Shown here in pieces: positions 26,951 through 44,300 of a stretch of DNA of 64,000 nucleotides. This stretch comes from Tetrapyrgos nigripes. Taxonomy: Eukaryota > Basidiomycota > Agaricomycetes > Agaricales > Campanellaceae. The stretch lies in assembly GCA_013368315.1 (NCBI GenBank), contig JAACJM010000013.1, positions 558,001 to 622,000 on the forward strand, in the 5' to 3' direction. The position numbers and the translations under genes are program-made. The notes under the pieces were generated by a model, which saw nothing but the letters and a program-made list of their open reading frames with translations, was not told where the DNA came from and did no database searches. The first letter of the stretch is position 1. Each line of letters opens with the position of its first letter.

Positions 26951-28907
26951 TTAGTGCCATACTCTGAGAGTAATTAATTCTTTCTCTGCCAATGCAATGA
27001 CTATGCGTTTGCCCTGTACCTCCACCATTCCCACTCCAAGCAGAGACCCGCCTGCACCATCTCCTAGTCTGAGAATTGCTTGCTTAGCCCATTTTTCCGT
27101 TGTACCTTGATACACATAGACATTCCCTCCTCGATCACGAAGCCCGTTCTCGAACGCAAACACGAGATCAGATGTGTGGTACGTGAATTTCACATCCTGT
27201 TTAGAGGCCAGGACGAATGAGAGAGCGGAGAACGACTTTGTATGTGACCACTTGGGTGTGGTATCAGACCCAAGAGCAAAAACAACGCCATCGACCCCCT
27301 CTTTCATTATCAATGATAAAGATGACGAAGGTGTTCCTGGGAATGGTACTGATAGCAACTGAATCGGTTGTTCTCTACCTGGTTGATACCAGGACGGAGA
27401 AGCACCATCAAAACCAACCCAAGAAACACGCGCCATCCTACCCACTGTGGAATCCACTTCTTCGTCCATTTCTCCCTCGGCTAAACCTGGCACACCTTTC
27501 CCAAGTCCCAACCCGCTAGCATCCTCACCGGATGTAAGAGCAGCAGTATATTTCTCCAATGCTTCGCGGATATGCCAGATTTCGGACGGATCAAGAGTTT
27601 CAGGAACTTCGACGTCCTCTGGGTCAGACTCGGAAGCGGGTTTTGTTCCAGCTGATGCAAAGACTTGCATCCATTTGGTTCCTTCGTGTTGTTTGTCGAG
27701 ATGGAGGGTAAGACATCCGAAAGAATGCTCTGCTTCCTTGTCCCAGGTCCAGTAGCTCGATGAGGGAGAAATGCGGTCCCAGAGAGCCTTGGATGTGTAT
27801 TTGGGTAGTGGGGTGATGGCAGAAGGGTCGCCATCGACACTGAGGCTCAGAGCCTCGGAAGTGAGTTTTACATGGATCCCGGATTTTGAAATGGAAGAAG
27901 GTAGAGGAAATGCGACCGTCACAGAGTCTGATGTTTGAGTCCATGAATAGGGTGGGGGTTTAGGAGGATATGATGGTTTTTCCGCGTCCAAGTCCTCGTT
28001 AGGACGGGGTATCGGGGCTATTTCATCGGCGGATGGAGTGTATGAAGGAGGAGGGGGTGATTGGAGACTGCGGTAAGAAGAACCGCCTATTAGGAAGAAG
28101 GCTTGGGAATGAGGGTTATAGCCGGTGTATATGGGTACCTCGTCACCTCTCCGGTTCCAAAGGACATCCATGCCAGAGATGTTTTCGGAAGTGTTCAATG
28201 AAGATACATCAAATCTGACTCCATAGACGTCGAATTCTACACGTGAAGGCGTCCTTTCCGATGCTTTCAGCGCAGAAGCCGTTTGATCTTTTTGTGAGTC
28301 GGTGCTGCGTGAGGACAAGATAACGACGGCAGTGTTGCCATCGACAGAGCTGGCGGAGTGTATCAGGAAGGGTCTATCAGGATTTGACCTTTCCAGCTGG
28401 TATGTTGAGATGAGGATAAACTGCCCGTCGGGATTGCAGCGAAGGATATACATCAAGCCGTATCCGTCACTCAAAATCAATAGTCCCTGGGATGCGAATG
28501 CGGCTGACGGATATTCAGGATGATATTCATCGGAAGAGGGCCGAATGGGTTTGGGAAGCTCGTAGACTACCCTCGCAGATGGTAAAAGCGTGTCCTCGAG
28601 TCAGTGTCGGGATCAGTAAGTGTCGGAGATATACACGAAGACTCACAGGCGCTATGCTGATTTGAATGACTCTGTACGCTTCATCGACATAAATGGCATA
28701 GTTTTCAGGAGATACTGCGAGGTGGTTGTGGGATATTTTACTCTGAACCTCTTGGAAGGATAGAAGAGTTCGAGATGAGATGGTTGATTGAGATGCACCA
28801 AGTTCAAGAGGGAATCTTGAGATGACTTGATCTTGATCAACGAGGTCGAGCTTATATCCTTCAAAATTGGAGTTGAGTAGCTTTCGATTGACCGTGAAAA
28901 TGTCCAT
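26951..28907 (-). CDS. NudC domain-containing protein 1-like
   Basis: The ATG at 28905-28907 begins MDIFTVNRKLLNSNFEGYK. An intron of 52 bases joins IQISIAP to DTLLPSARVVYELPKPI. Beta-propeller-like segments follow (LILSDGYGLMYILRC, MDVLWNRRGDEV). A CS domain comes next, from PPYSWTQTSDSVTVAFPLP through VKLTSEALSLSVDG and SSSYWTWDKEAE. A second propeller-like part ends VVIALAEKELITLRVWH. The order N-terminal propeller, CS, C-terminal propeller is that of NUDCD1, an Hsp90-linked cochaperone family. It is divergent from the SRPK gene. Confidence 0.82.
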
Positions 28908-32322
<3,415 letters not shown>

Positions 32323-33719
32323 CATTGACTAGTAAAGGAGAGTAATCATACACCCTCCCCCTTTTAATATTTGTATTTTTTTTCTTTTTTCCTCGTTGTA
32401 TCTCATGGTTACCCGGGCCTTCTGCTCCTACATAATGTATGGCGCAGGTTGCTGTTACACTCTTATGGTCTTAACGAATCCTCTTCTCTCATGATTTCAT
32501 TGTTTTCAGACTTGTTTGTTCAAACAACTACTCAAAGACATGTTCTGTACAACCACATCCTATGGACTCCTGGCACGTCCCCTCCTTTTGCTTTTCTTCC
32601 CGGTGAAGATGAATATACGGTATCTACAACAGTTGGCAATGGCATTCTTAGTGATATCATAGTTATGTATTCTGTATTCATCTAGAACTGAAAAGAGTCC
32701 TATTCATTGACTATGCATACTCTTCGAACAAGCCCAGCAGAATCATCGAAGAAAATTTTCGAGGTGGAGTGGGCTCCGTGTGCGCCAAATTGTCTCAGCG
32801 CACGCCACAAAACACCTCTTGGGGTAATACTCATGACCATTGTATTGAGCATGCCTCCTTCTAATAGTTCTATGACTCTCATGGCTCGGAGCCACTTTGG
32901 CCACCATTAATTTATAGACTTGTACTTCTCAACGTCCTACGGAGTGCTCGATATCACACGTCATGTTATGCAAGCTCTTGCTTCCAAGCCAAACCCGACC
33001 CTCCAAAGTTGCTCCAAAGTTATGCACACTCGCCTCTTCGACTCTTTTCAGCGCGTACTGTTTCCTGTCGTAGAGCACGATAGGACTTGAAGTTATCATG
33101 AAAGGTACAGTCCTAGCGAGAATTCCGGCTAACCTACTTATCACATCTTATCACCTAGTGCATGTAAGACTCGTGTTCATGGAAGATCGGACCTTTTGCA
33201 ACTGTTTTGAGCTTGTCGTGTCGTGGCAGAAGCATGGGCATGCACACAACACGTGTAATTTTGGCGAGTATCCCTCCTGTGATCAAACCCATGAGTCGCT
33301 CCCCGAGGTTGGTTGTTATCCTCTGCAACTATCTATCTAATCTTCATTGCAAATAGGGCGATAGTTGATTGACCGAAGATCACGTTCAGATTTGGGGATC
33401 AGATTAGTCTACTGGCATGCAATGTAAGTCTTCCTTTGGAGTAGTCTCGAACAAGAATCTGTTGTTCATGTCCGCTTCAAGCCTAACTCGGCGTCCCGTC
33501 GTTGTGGTCGTCATCTGTTCGGTGTTCGCGTCAGTGGCAGCTTCAAATCTATACCAATCTCATTTCTCTATCAACACGTCGTATCCTCCTGGTGGTCTTC
33601 TTCTATTACGCCATAAGTATAAGTGCGTACTGGTCCTCTGTGAATTGTAATGAGCTCCCATTACCAACAGTGCGTTACAGTGAAATATTTTCACGAAGTT
33701 GCTTGAACTCAGGTGTTTG
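32323..33719. other. intergenic plus unresolved 5' part of the next gene
   Basis: Almost 1.4 kb. Near the left end is the SRPK 3' region with T runs. From about 33417 there may be small first exons of the coiled-coil gene: ATG codons at 33418 and 33467, with GTAAGT-like donors nearby. I could not fix them. A hydrophobic stretch reading RRPVVVVVICSVFASVAAS occurs at about 33490-33545, but it is not clearly linked to the gene. Confidence 0.4.
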
Positions 33720-36521
33720 ATTTAGAACCGAATATCCCCAAGCCCTGGAAGATGATCCAGCTTCATCTCCCTCCTCCTCTTCTCAAGATTGGCCACCTTC
33801 TATAATTGTCGACCATCCCACCGGCAACAAGACCGACTTGAATGACAGCTATTTTTCTCTACCATATACACGAAGACCACAACTCAAATCCCGTCGTTCT
33901 AAGTCTGACCTGGCCCAACGATCGAGTAGGATGAAGCATGATGGTTCATCCTCCCGTTCTAGGCATGCTTCGTCGTCAGCATCAACCCAAGCACTCCTTA
34001 TAATCACAAATGAGCAGCTCAAACAACGTATCGCAACGCTGGAGAACGAGCAGACGAGAGCTGTGAACATGTTTGCCGAATTGGTGCAGGAACGGAATTC
34101 TCTCCTCAAAGAGTTGGCTGAAGCAAGCACAAAGATAAAAATGTATGAAGTCCAATACGAAGCTGCACGACGTGAAATTCGCAATGCAAATCAGATCATA
34201 CAGAGGTTGGAGGAGCAGCGAGCTGAGGCTGAACAAGATGCAACGAAGCAGAGGAAGAAAGTCAGGACTCTTATCACGGAGAAGTTGGTGAAGGAAGGAT
34301 GGGATGAAGGTTACCGAGAAGGTATTGAAGAGGGTTATAGCAGTGTTGTTCAGCGGTCAGATCATGGAGGCGATGGCGGGCCTTGGAACCCTAGGATCTT
34401 TTCACGTTTGAGACGGAGTCGAAAAACGGAAAGGAAAAGCAGCGCTGATGATAGTGACGAAGATGGCCAGAGCTCTTCTACTCCTGGGGGTACCGGTTCA
34501 AGGAGAGGATCAAATCCCAGGTGAATTTTTATTTGTTATTTTCTCAGCTGACGCTGAGTTGTATATAGCAGGCAACGTCTAGATTCACGTTCAAGTTCTC
34601 GACATATATCGCCTCCTGTGCGCCCACCCTCGGCTCCGCCGTCAACTGGTCGAGCATATTCTTTGGCACGCTCCATCACACCTCGTCCTCCCCTTCCTCA
34701 CCATAGCTCGGAACCTTTTCCAACAAATGTCAGCTCACCGGAGAGCATACATCCGATTATTGCCCCCCAACCCAGTCAAACTCAGGTTTTTGATGTCCCA
34801 CACAATCCACTTCCTGATCCCGCTATCAACGTATTCGACGCCAATCCATCTCCTCACATACCGGCAAACGACGGTCATGACTTTCCAGGATCTAGTGAGC
34901 CACCTCCAGTTGTGGCAAAGGGAGCCACCATGGACAGACGACACGAAGAGGTTAGAGGAAGAACATTAGAGTCAGCGAAGGACAGAAAACCTCGGTCGAG
35001 GATGACTTCGAGAGCATCTACAAGGATATCGGAATACGACCTCGTAAGTCCGCCTCGTGGGTCCAGCATCCGAAGCAGCAATGTGCAAAGGGAAGTCCCT
35101 CAACGCAATTTTGTCCCGGGTGCCAGTGAGAGGAGTGATCCCATGTATGATACTTCCAAGCAAATGGTCGAAGAATGGAGGAATGTTGTCGATCCAGATC
35201 AAGGGCCTCACCAAGACAATGTGAGTGTTCTGCTATCATCGCGTCAACGTCACCATTTTTGTGTTCCCAACTACATTCAGCTTCTTGAGACATCTTTCCA
35301 TGCCTTTTCCTCTTCGAGAATGCGCTTTCTCATTCTTCTTAGCCTCGGAGTCCCACAGTCCAAAGTCCCCCTCAAAACTCACCTCCACTCCGAAGTAAGA
35401 CACCAAACCAAGGCCAACACCTGATTACACCATTTGTGTCCTTTGCAAATCGGATGTCCACCATTCCACACGCTGCCACTTCTTCGCTTCAATCACCTCG
35501 TGTCAGTGGTGGCCCACGTCAACCTCGAGAACCAGTCAGATCTATGACCAGTCCACCAGGATTTGAGATGTCTAATGCAGGGCCGTCCACTTCTCAGGCC
35601 ATGGACGCATCTCGAAGGCAGTCCAGGTCAGCTGCAAGTCCGCCTCATCGCAAGCATGATCGAGTTGATACGTTCAATAGAGGTCCGGTGGACCAACCAG
35701 TTGCTTCCACATCCAGACAACCACCTTCATCGTCAACAAGTCCACCAGTCTATGATCCTCCATCTGGAACAGCAAGGGGCAAAACCCCAATTTCATGGCT
35801 GAGAAAACAGTTTCAACGCTCGTACTCTAATCCTGCTATTCCTCATGATATCAATATAGAAATCGAGCCACCGGTGAGTGCCGAATATGACATTGCTCTC
35901 CAAAAAAAAACATGAATATTGACGATTCTGTAAACCCAGTCGCAATCCCCCTCAGATTCCAACCCAACGACAACAGTCCTAAACCCAATCCTACTTTCTC
36001 CCGAACACGCAAACAAACCGATCCCTCTGCCAAACGATATTATCGCTACAGCTACAAGAGGTGTTGAAGTCTTGGGTCCTTCGTCAACTCCAGTACCTAA
36101 CAGTATCACCATCACACTTCCAGACGAGGAACTACCTCTTGGTTTTGTGCCCATGGCACCTCTTATTCCTACCGGCGATATCAATAATGGCCGTTTTCCT
36201 CCTATGAGGTCACCCACTCCCAGAGACCGAGAACGAGAACGACATCAATCCCAACCCCGACGGGTACAATCTCCTGAAATATTCTCACCGGTTCCCAACA
36301 ATCCAGTGTTGTCCGACCCGTTCACTATGAGTCCTATACCACGGCCGGGTACGGCGCCTAGTGTTGTTACTGGTATTGCTAGCAATGGTCACATGAGGTC
36401 TGATAAAAGTACGAGTCCGAGGTCGAGGGCTCTTAGCTTTGGGTTTGGACTGGGAAGATGGGGAGGAACGTCGCCAGACCCGGCTCGTCCTATATCCATT
36501 TTTTCAGAGTCTGATGTTTGA
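33720..36521 (+). CDS. coiled-coil, serine/proline-rich protein of unknown function
   Basis: The 5' end is unresolved: coding is clear from about 33722 (TEYPQALEDDPASS), just after an AG acceptor, and no in-frame ATG lies there. The first third holds a basic Ser-rich stretch (RRSKSDLAQRSSRMKHDG) and a coiled coil of about 100 residues: LLIITNEQLKQRIATLENE, ELVQERNSLLKELAEAS, YEVQYEAARREIRNANQII. This ends in KLVKEGWDEGYREGIEEGY. The rest is disordered, with many SPP and RSR words, joined across introns at 34522, 35221 and 35875. The end is ISIFSESDV. No enzyme domain seen. It resembles agaricomycete hypothetical proteins; a scaffold or cytoskeletal role is only a guess. Confidence 0.7.
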
Positions 36522-36845
36522 CAGTCTTTTTACGTGCTTGTGTCTAGGACATCTTCAAAATTTCGAACCTGAATGTGCACATGTCTATTTATGGAATTAC
36601 AATTTACAACTGACTAGGTCTCGTGTCTCTATCAAGTTTCTCCCTATTGTCTCCTGCTTCTTCATTTCGTGCCAGGGACCGCTGTACATACTAATTCCTA
36701 TACACACGACTATTTGAAACGTCGTCTTCAGCACTAATCTATTACCTGTACATACTACCTGTATTTACTTTGGAAAGTCATCGGTATTATTGAAATCTGA
36801 TTTACAACAAAAAGGTACTGTACAATAGGGAATCTCAATCTACTA
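36522..36845. other. convergent intergenic region
   Basis: Between two stop codons facing each other. It should hold both 3' untranslated regions. Nothing else recognised. Confidence 0.5.
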
Positions 36846-38165
36846 TTATGCCTTGTCATCTGTCTTCTTCTGCTCCTTATCCTGGCCCTCCTCAGACTCT
36901 ATTTTGGAAGCAGAACCATCACCTTCCTTCAAGCCCACTTCCTTGTCTTTCCCGACAGAATTCGGACCCCACCCCTTCCGTCCATCCAACCACGGACCTG
37001 CGCCACTCAAATGACATCCCCCAAATTCCTCACACGTACAGTTTCCTCCAAGAATACTAGGAAGTGAATCCGCATCTATGAGTTCTAGCAAACGTTCCTT
37101 GTAGTCACTTCCCAGAATATCTATCTTCTCTGCAGTTTCCTTTGCTAACCATGGTTTCACGGCTGCCCAGATGATGGTGAAGGAGGATGGAGCGTTTATG
37201 ATTGATAGCTGGCCCATACTGGATGGAAGAAGAAAGTTCAATAAGAGAAGAATCTCGTGAAGGCGGCGGCGGCAAACGCACGTTTCGGGGTAGTAATCTT
37301 GAGACACCTGAAAAGACTTTTGAGCCAGATTTTTCATCTGCCAGAATTGGACTGAGTCTGTGAGACACTATGAGCTTCACGGCGACCAAAGGTAGAGATA
37401 CTACTACTCACCCGAAGCCTTTCAAGTCAACTACAACAAAAACAGAGGTTACGGGCTTGTTGTGATAGCGTGCAGCAGCTGGGATGACTTCTCTAGGGAG
37501 CGATTCAGCGTTTACGAGGACTGATTGCCAATGTCGTTCTGGAGAGCACTCTTTGTGGAGCCTGTCGAGGTCTAGACGACCAAGGAATTCAAAATTCAAG
37601 GACGGCCTTGCTAAAAATTCAATGAGAAAAAAGGAAGGTAAGATGAAGGAAGGCTTGGTATAGCAGACCTTGTCAGTCTGGAAGAGTGAGCATAGCAAAT
37701 GATTAGGTAGGTCTACCGTACATGACCTGTACGGACCTTGTGAAACCACATAGGCCAGCAGTCAAACACTGAGGTACGTTCAGTTTTCCTTTCTGAGGGA
37801 GAGGAAAAACAACGAAACGACACTCACCTGATTTACGTTCAGGGTAGTCGAACGGGTCCATCTGTCTGTAAAGTTCATCTATACCAACTCCTTCTACCGA
37901 CTTTCTCCATTCTTGACAACGGCGGAACATATCCTTTGACTTCTTAAGATTGTATCCACGAGCACGAAGGAACCGCCTGGGTATAGGTGAAGGGTTACTG
38001 GTGATCAGGGAAAGACGAGCAAAGCGCTCACTCTATGGTCGCGTCGTCGGTCCCCACACTGTCCCCTTCTTTCAGAATGCCTTCGTCAAATAGTTCCTTC
38101 CGAAATGTGCTGATGATGTCTTTGTGTGTGTCCGCTTGAGAATCTTGGTCTGAAGACTTTGGCAT
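36846..38165 (-). CDS. SEC14/CRAL-TRIO lipid transfer protein
   Basis: The ATG at 38163-38165 starts MPKSSDQDSQADTHKDIIS. The CRAL-TRIO amino-terminal helices read TIERFLRARGYNLKKSKDMF and EWRKSVEGVGIDELYRQMD. After an intron comes VFDCWPMWFHK, then FEFLGRLDLDRLHKECSPE. The lipid-binding lobe follows: VTSVFVVVDLKGFG, FQVSQDYYPET, MGQLSIINAPSSFTIIWAAV, LPSILGGNCTCEEFGGC. A Lys/Glu-rich tail ends DKEQKKTDDKA. The family exchanges phosphatidylinositol and phosphatidylcholine at Golgi membranes. Its start lies 187 bases from the UTP20 start, head to head. Confidence 0.92.
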
Positions 38166-38352
38166 GGTGGTAGAGAGACAGGAAAGATGGATATAATTGC
38201 CAGTGACATGATCATGACCTGCTATAACAGCCGGCAACTAAGCAAGATGACGGAAGCCAAAAAAGTTTCCCAAAAATCTTTTTCCACGATTTACAAAAGC
38301 TCGACCTAACGGTCCCGACCTCCAGTATCCAGAAGTGGCCCAAAAGTGTCCT

Positions 38353-41300
38353 ATGGACTCGGACAACGAGCAAAATGTCGTTGAAGAACATCAGGTAGTC
38401 GAAAAACGTTTCAAGGTGAGCATTACAACCTCTGTATTTTTCTGCAATCCTCTCAACTTTTGGTGCAGTACAAATCCTACAATAAGGCTTTGAAAGACGT
38501 GCATTTGCCCTCTGCATTGAGCACGCAATCAAAGTTGGACCTGGAACTTGCGGTACGTCTCCCCGCTTCCAGTACTGCATTTTCTCATCTAAAAAAACAC
38601 TTAGGACACTGAATCCCACTTTTATACAAGGCTCAATGACCTCCAGCAATTAAATTTGTCTCCGAGCTTTATCAAGTTTGCGAAGCAAGCAGGAACTCTG
38701 TCTGCATCTCTACCGCTTCTTCTTCACAACTGGAAAGAAATCGTCGATCTTTGGTTGTCTACACTTACTTCTTCAGACGAAGAGGGCCTTCTAGCAATAT
38801 TGGAGTGCGTTGCCGTGTGCTTTCCATTTGAACATAGCTGACTATAATCTAGCCTTCTGCAAAAATTGGCTCAAGACCTGCGCTCGACACTTAATCCAGT
38901 TTATCCCGCACTTCTCGACCATCTTCTCCAATTGGCACCACGATCTATATCTGCCAAAGCTCTAACAGCTCTCCTTTCTACCCTCTCCTCGCTGTTCAAA
39001 TATCTTCTCATTCCTACTGCGGATGTCAAACTTTTAGAGCAATCATGGGATGCTCTACGCCGAACGATTCCCAAATGCTTACCAGAGGTGCAGAGAATGT
39101 TGGCTGAAGTCTGGGGCTCGGTATTGCGCAAGTTGAAGGCTTCCATGCGTGAAGAAGCTGTCCTGCTCATCGCTCGCGACCTGGAAAAAATCGAAGACGC
39201 AGGCGCGTGGTGTTTCGTCTCAGCCTGCAAATCTGTCTCCCAAAGTCTACACACCGTGACAATCACGTTAGTCGGTCCCTTGATAAAATACTACCTCATA
39301 TGCGACAATCTGGATGACACCTACACCCTTATACGACGAGTCTTAACGGCTTTCATTCACCACGTTAAAGGACCAGAACAATTTTCCTCCGTCGCTGATC
39401 TCGTTGTACAGGCGCTCAATACCAACACCATTGGTACTGAGACGGAGGAATTACTTTCCCGAGCACTCGAACTAGCTGCTCTCGTAGCTAGTGTTCGTAA
39501 TGGATCTCGTCTGACGGCAAAACATCTATCCGAAATGTACAAGTTCGGCATGGCTCTCGCTCCCCAGACAGCACCTCATCTTGCTCTCCTCAAGTTCTCC
39601 TCATCGTTACTCACGGCTGGTGATATGACTCTATGGATGTCTCAGGGTAGACATTTGTTGACACGGTTGTGGGATACGGAGAGTGAAGGGTTTATGCTGC
39701 AGCTACATGGTATTCTTACAGAGCTGGGTTGGGGAGGATGGAAGATGATTGCTCTGCCTGGGCTTGTGAAGCGTACTGGCAAATTGCTGGAAGTTGAGCC
39801 GCGAGTCACGGTCAGGGTGCTTGCTGGTCTGTCGCGAGAATCTAAGCTGGGGGATACAGATTTAGTTTGGAAGAAAAAGATCAATGATTGGGTTATTGTT
39901 CAGTTGAAGCTTGTGGCTGATGCAGCTGGGACGATGTCTGAGGAGGATGTTAGTCTCTTTCTGTTCTGTTTGTAGTATCATTGCTGATTTTCTTTGTTTT
40001 CTTCCCAGGCCGTACAACTCAGTGATATCCTGGCATTATCAGAGTATTTTTCACCCGAAGCAACTGAAGCTCTAGTGGAGGTTACCGGCAAGTGCTTAAA
40101 CATGGACACAGAAACGGACGCGTTTCCCAGTCCAGCGTGGGTCGCAGGTGCTTGCATGGAGTGTCTTTCGAAAAGACCACGCACACAATGGATAGATCGC
40201 GTAAATCTGGCTTCGTGGGCAAAGCTGTGTATCAAACGATGGTCGTGGTCGAGAAATGTCATTGGAGGTCTAGTCGCTGTTTCTGAAGTCCAGTAAGTTG
40301 TTGTTCCTATTTTTCCATTACTATGCTTCAATTTCTAACTTTCTTTTGCTCAGTAACAAAAACATACAAGGCATGGATTTCTCGGAAGCCTATACGGCAC
40401 TTCAAGAATCCATCCTATCCCATTCTCGTTCACTTCGTCTAACCAGCTTGAAGTTGTTGGCTTCACAACTCGTCGTTGTTCCCTCCGAGACAGAAGAGGT
40501 TCTCAAACGTTGCCTGCAAGGTGAAGAAGCGTCTTTGGATGTACAGGGTGTCCGAGAGCGGACTGTGTGCATTAGGCGCATATCACAAATTGTCAAGAGT
40601 GATGATGACCAAGGGGCCGAGTTATGTGCTCGATGGCTGATAGGTGAGAACTCTGCATGATCTTGATTCTGAATTAGCCAATTTATTGACATCTATGCAG
40701 CTCAGCTGAAAGTCAATCTTCGCCCGTTATGGGGTCCGACTGCAAGTGCCATTTCCGCGATGTCGCAACGATTTGGGGATATCATCTGGAAATTACTATT
40801 CCGTGAGCTCAAGACAGTCTCGTCGAATAAGGAGGAAACAGCCATCGGAGAGGAAGATGAGGAATATGGCGCTCTTGACGATATATCGGAGGACGAGCGT
40901 TCTTGGAGGGATCCCAGTGCACACAATCTGAGAAGTGCTATCAATAAGTGGACTTCTGAACGATATTGGGTTGCTCAACTGAAAAATGTGCGTGGTTATC
41001 TTAGAAATTTCCAATTTTCGGGTGCTTATAAACGTCGTCTTTGTAGCCATCAGGGCATAATGAGCGTCTGGACCGACGTTCATACGAGCAGGAGCTGCTT
41101 TCCACTCTCGGGGAATGCTCTTCACTTGCAGAAAAACACAATCGAGAGCTGATGCCGTTTTTCCTGGAGATGGCCGGTCCGGACGCCGAATCCAAGCTAC
41201 CGAGGACCAAACTCAGTGCCTGGCTCTCCGTATTTGCCAAGTTCACCAATCCCAAAGTCCTGCACTCCACTGGAACCCTTCAAACACTATACACAAACCT

Positions 41301-44300
41301 TCTCTCACATCCTGATCGTTCATTGCAATCATTGGCGTTGTCCTGTATTTTCACCTATAAGCAGCGTTCCCTTCTACTTTATGAAGAAAGACTGCGCCTG
41401 CTACTCGATGATACACGATGGCGGGATGAGCTTATTCTGCTTAACCTCGCAGCGGTTGAACCTCAAGACAGAGTGGAGGTTGTGGACGTCGTCATCAGAT
41501 TGCTATTTGGGATCATGCTTGAAAAGAAGGGCCGTTCTCGTGGTGCTGATCGGAGGTCAGCGGTCCTCAGCACTCTTGCAGGCTGTTTGGACGAGGAGCT
41601 GGCTTTGCTGGTGAATTTAATGTTGCAGCCTTTGACTTCCGAACGTAGTTCTGTGGATCGTGGAGGAGAGGAGTTTGCGATATGTCGACTATCGGAGAGC
41701 GTCACGGATAAGCAGATGACAGGGTATCTTACTGTTCTTCGAGATGTACTGAAGAACTTGGGTTCCAGGCTTTTGCGCTACTGGCCAGCCTTATTGGGTA
41801 CCACCATTGACGTCATTGCCAATGCTCAGGAAAGAGTTGCAGGGAGCAATAATTCCGAACCCATCTCAGAAGCAGATGAGTTAGACGATGGAGATGAAGA
41901 GCAGGGCGAACAGTCCACGTCGTCAACAAGATCAGCACGCACGATACGTCAACTCGGATTGAAACGGCTTGCAGACTTCTTCAAATGTCCGGTGTCGTTT
42001 GATTTCGGCCCATGGATAAGGGCTTCTTTCCCTGCCTTCATCTCACCTCGTCTACCACTTTTGAACAAGGAAAACACCCAGGCACCATCTGCGCTCCTTG
42101 AACTGTTCTTCGTTTGGACATTGAATCACGACTATGTCCATTTCCTCATTCGCTACGATGATCGAGTCTTGCCAAAAATCTATGATTGCCTAATCGCCAC
42201 CAACGTTAAACCAGCAGTCATACTACGTATATTTGATATCGTTGACAGGCTGCTGGCGTTGTCCGTTGATGATGCCTCCGTAGCGGAGGATATTATCAAG
42301 CCCCACATTTCCCTCCTTTTGTCCAACCTGACAGTGCTCATCGACCGTTCAAAGGGCGTCAAGGCGATTTCCACACCATTTGCCCAACGGCAGATCAGCA
42401 CCTTGTCGCAGATAGCTCATTACTCTTCCAATGCCGCGGAAGCCAGCACCATCTTGCAGATGTTCGTACCTCTGCTTCGAAAGCAAAGCAAAGTCGTTGC
42501 AGAGAAGACCAAGGTTGATCTGCTGAAGATTGTTGGGCATTTAATGTGTCTGATACCCGATCTAGCCGACAGAGACTCTGAGGTCTACCAACGACTATAT
42601 GGAGTCCTGTCATCCCTATTTCAGTCCCTTCGCTCCAGGCAGGCTCGGTTGGCTTTGATTGGGCCTTCCATGAGTTGGCCAAGATCCAGGTCTCTCTTCA
42701 GGATCTGGCCGAGCTCTTGGACTCGCTCAATTCATACTCTACGAAGCGAATAGATGAACCAGACTTTGACCGGCGGTTCCAAGCCTTCACAAAGCTGAAC
42801 GATTCCCTGTACAAATCCCTCGCAGCTTCAGACTGGCTCCCTATCCTCTACAACATGCTCAATTTTATCCAAGATCCCTCTGAGCTGGCCATTCGGAACA
42901 GCTCATCTCTCTCTATGAAGCATTTCGTAGATCTCGTCGCTGCTCGGACATCCCTTGAGCATGAGCAGATATTCTCTAGAACATTGTTTCCCGGTCTGAA
43001 GAACGGATTGCGATCACGAAACGAAATGGTAAGAGTCGACGTTCTCGGTGTCATTGCTCATGCTGTGGTGAAGTGTGACCACGTCGAAACTCTCCGGGAT
43101 ATGCGTGTTCTTCTCGCAAATGGTGATGAGGAGGCGAATTTCTTCAACAACATCCATCACGTTCAGATTCACCGACGGTCGAGAGCCTTGAGAAGGCTTG
43201 CGGATTTGTGTGATGAACATCCAATGAGAAACGCTACTCTCAACGATATCCTCGTTCCTCTCATTTCCAACTACATCGTCAGTACATCCTCCCTTGATCA
43301 CCATCTCGTCAATGATGCCATCAATACCACTGGTCGTCTAGCCAAGCATCTCTCATGGAGTGCTTACTATGGACTCATTCAGAAATATCTTCGTCTGTCG
43401 AAAGCAAAGGACGAATCAGAAAGAGTCTATGTAAGGACTTTGGTAGCCGTGCTCGAGAACTTCCATTTCAGAATGGAGGAAGATGCTGTTCAGGAGACAG
43501 AGAAGGCTAGTGATGAGGCGGCCGAAGGAGAAGATGACGATGATCAGGCAGTAGACGAAGTCCAAGATTCCAATTCTCAGTCTCAGGACATAGCCAAAAT
43601 TGCGGACGCCGTCAACTCACGCCTGCTTCCCAGCCTCCTTACATATCTTGAATCCAGAGATGCAACTACAGAAGACACAACTCGCATCCCTATCGCCATT
43701 GGGATTGTGAAAGTTGCCAGAAATCTGCCCCAGGCTTCTGCCCAACTTCAGGTCACGAAACTCTTGACGACGACAAGTCAAATACTGCGAAGCAAATCTC
43801 AAGAGACCAGAGATCTTACGAGAGACACTCTTTGCCGAATCGCAGTTGTTCTTGGACCAGAGTTCGTTCCCCTCATCATCAAGGAGTTGCGTGCTGCTCT
43901 GACACGTGGCCCACATTTACATGTGTTGGCTACCACTGTTCATCACCTACTAGCACATATTACTTCGGGTGAACATGCAGACAAATTTACCGTGCTTGAT
44001 GACTGCGTACCTGATGTTGCTCATGTCTCTGCAGAAGTCATCTTCGGAGAATCTGGGAAAGATGTGCAGACGGAGGGCTTCAAAACCAAGATGCGCGAGG
44101 TGAAGTCTTCATCTTCAAAAGGACTCGATTCCTTTGCCATCACAGCGAGATACATTACTCCTCCCAGTATCAGCGGACTGTTGGCTCCATTGCGGTCAAT
44201 CATGCAGGAGACCGAATCACTCAAGACAATGCAGCTAGTCGATGACGTTCTGAAGCAGATTGCCAATGGACTCAACGCCAATCAGCATCTTGTTCCTACC

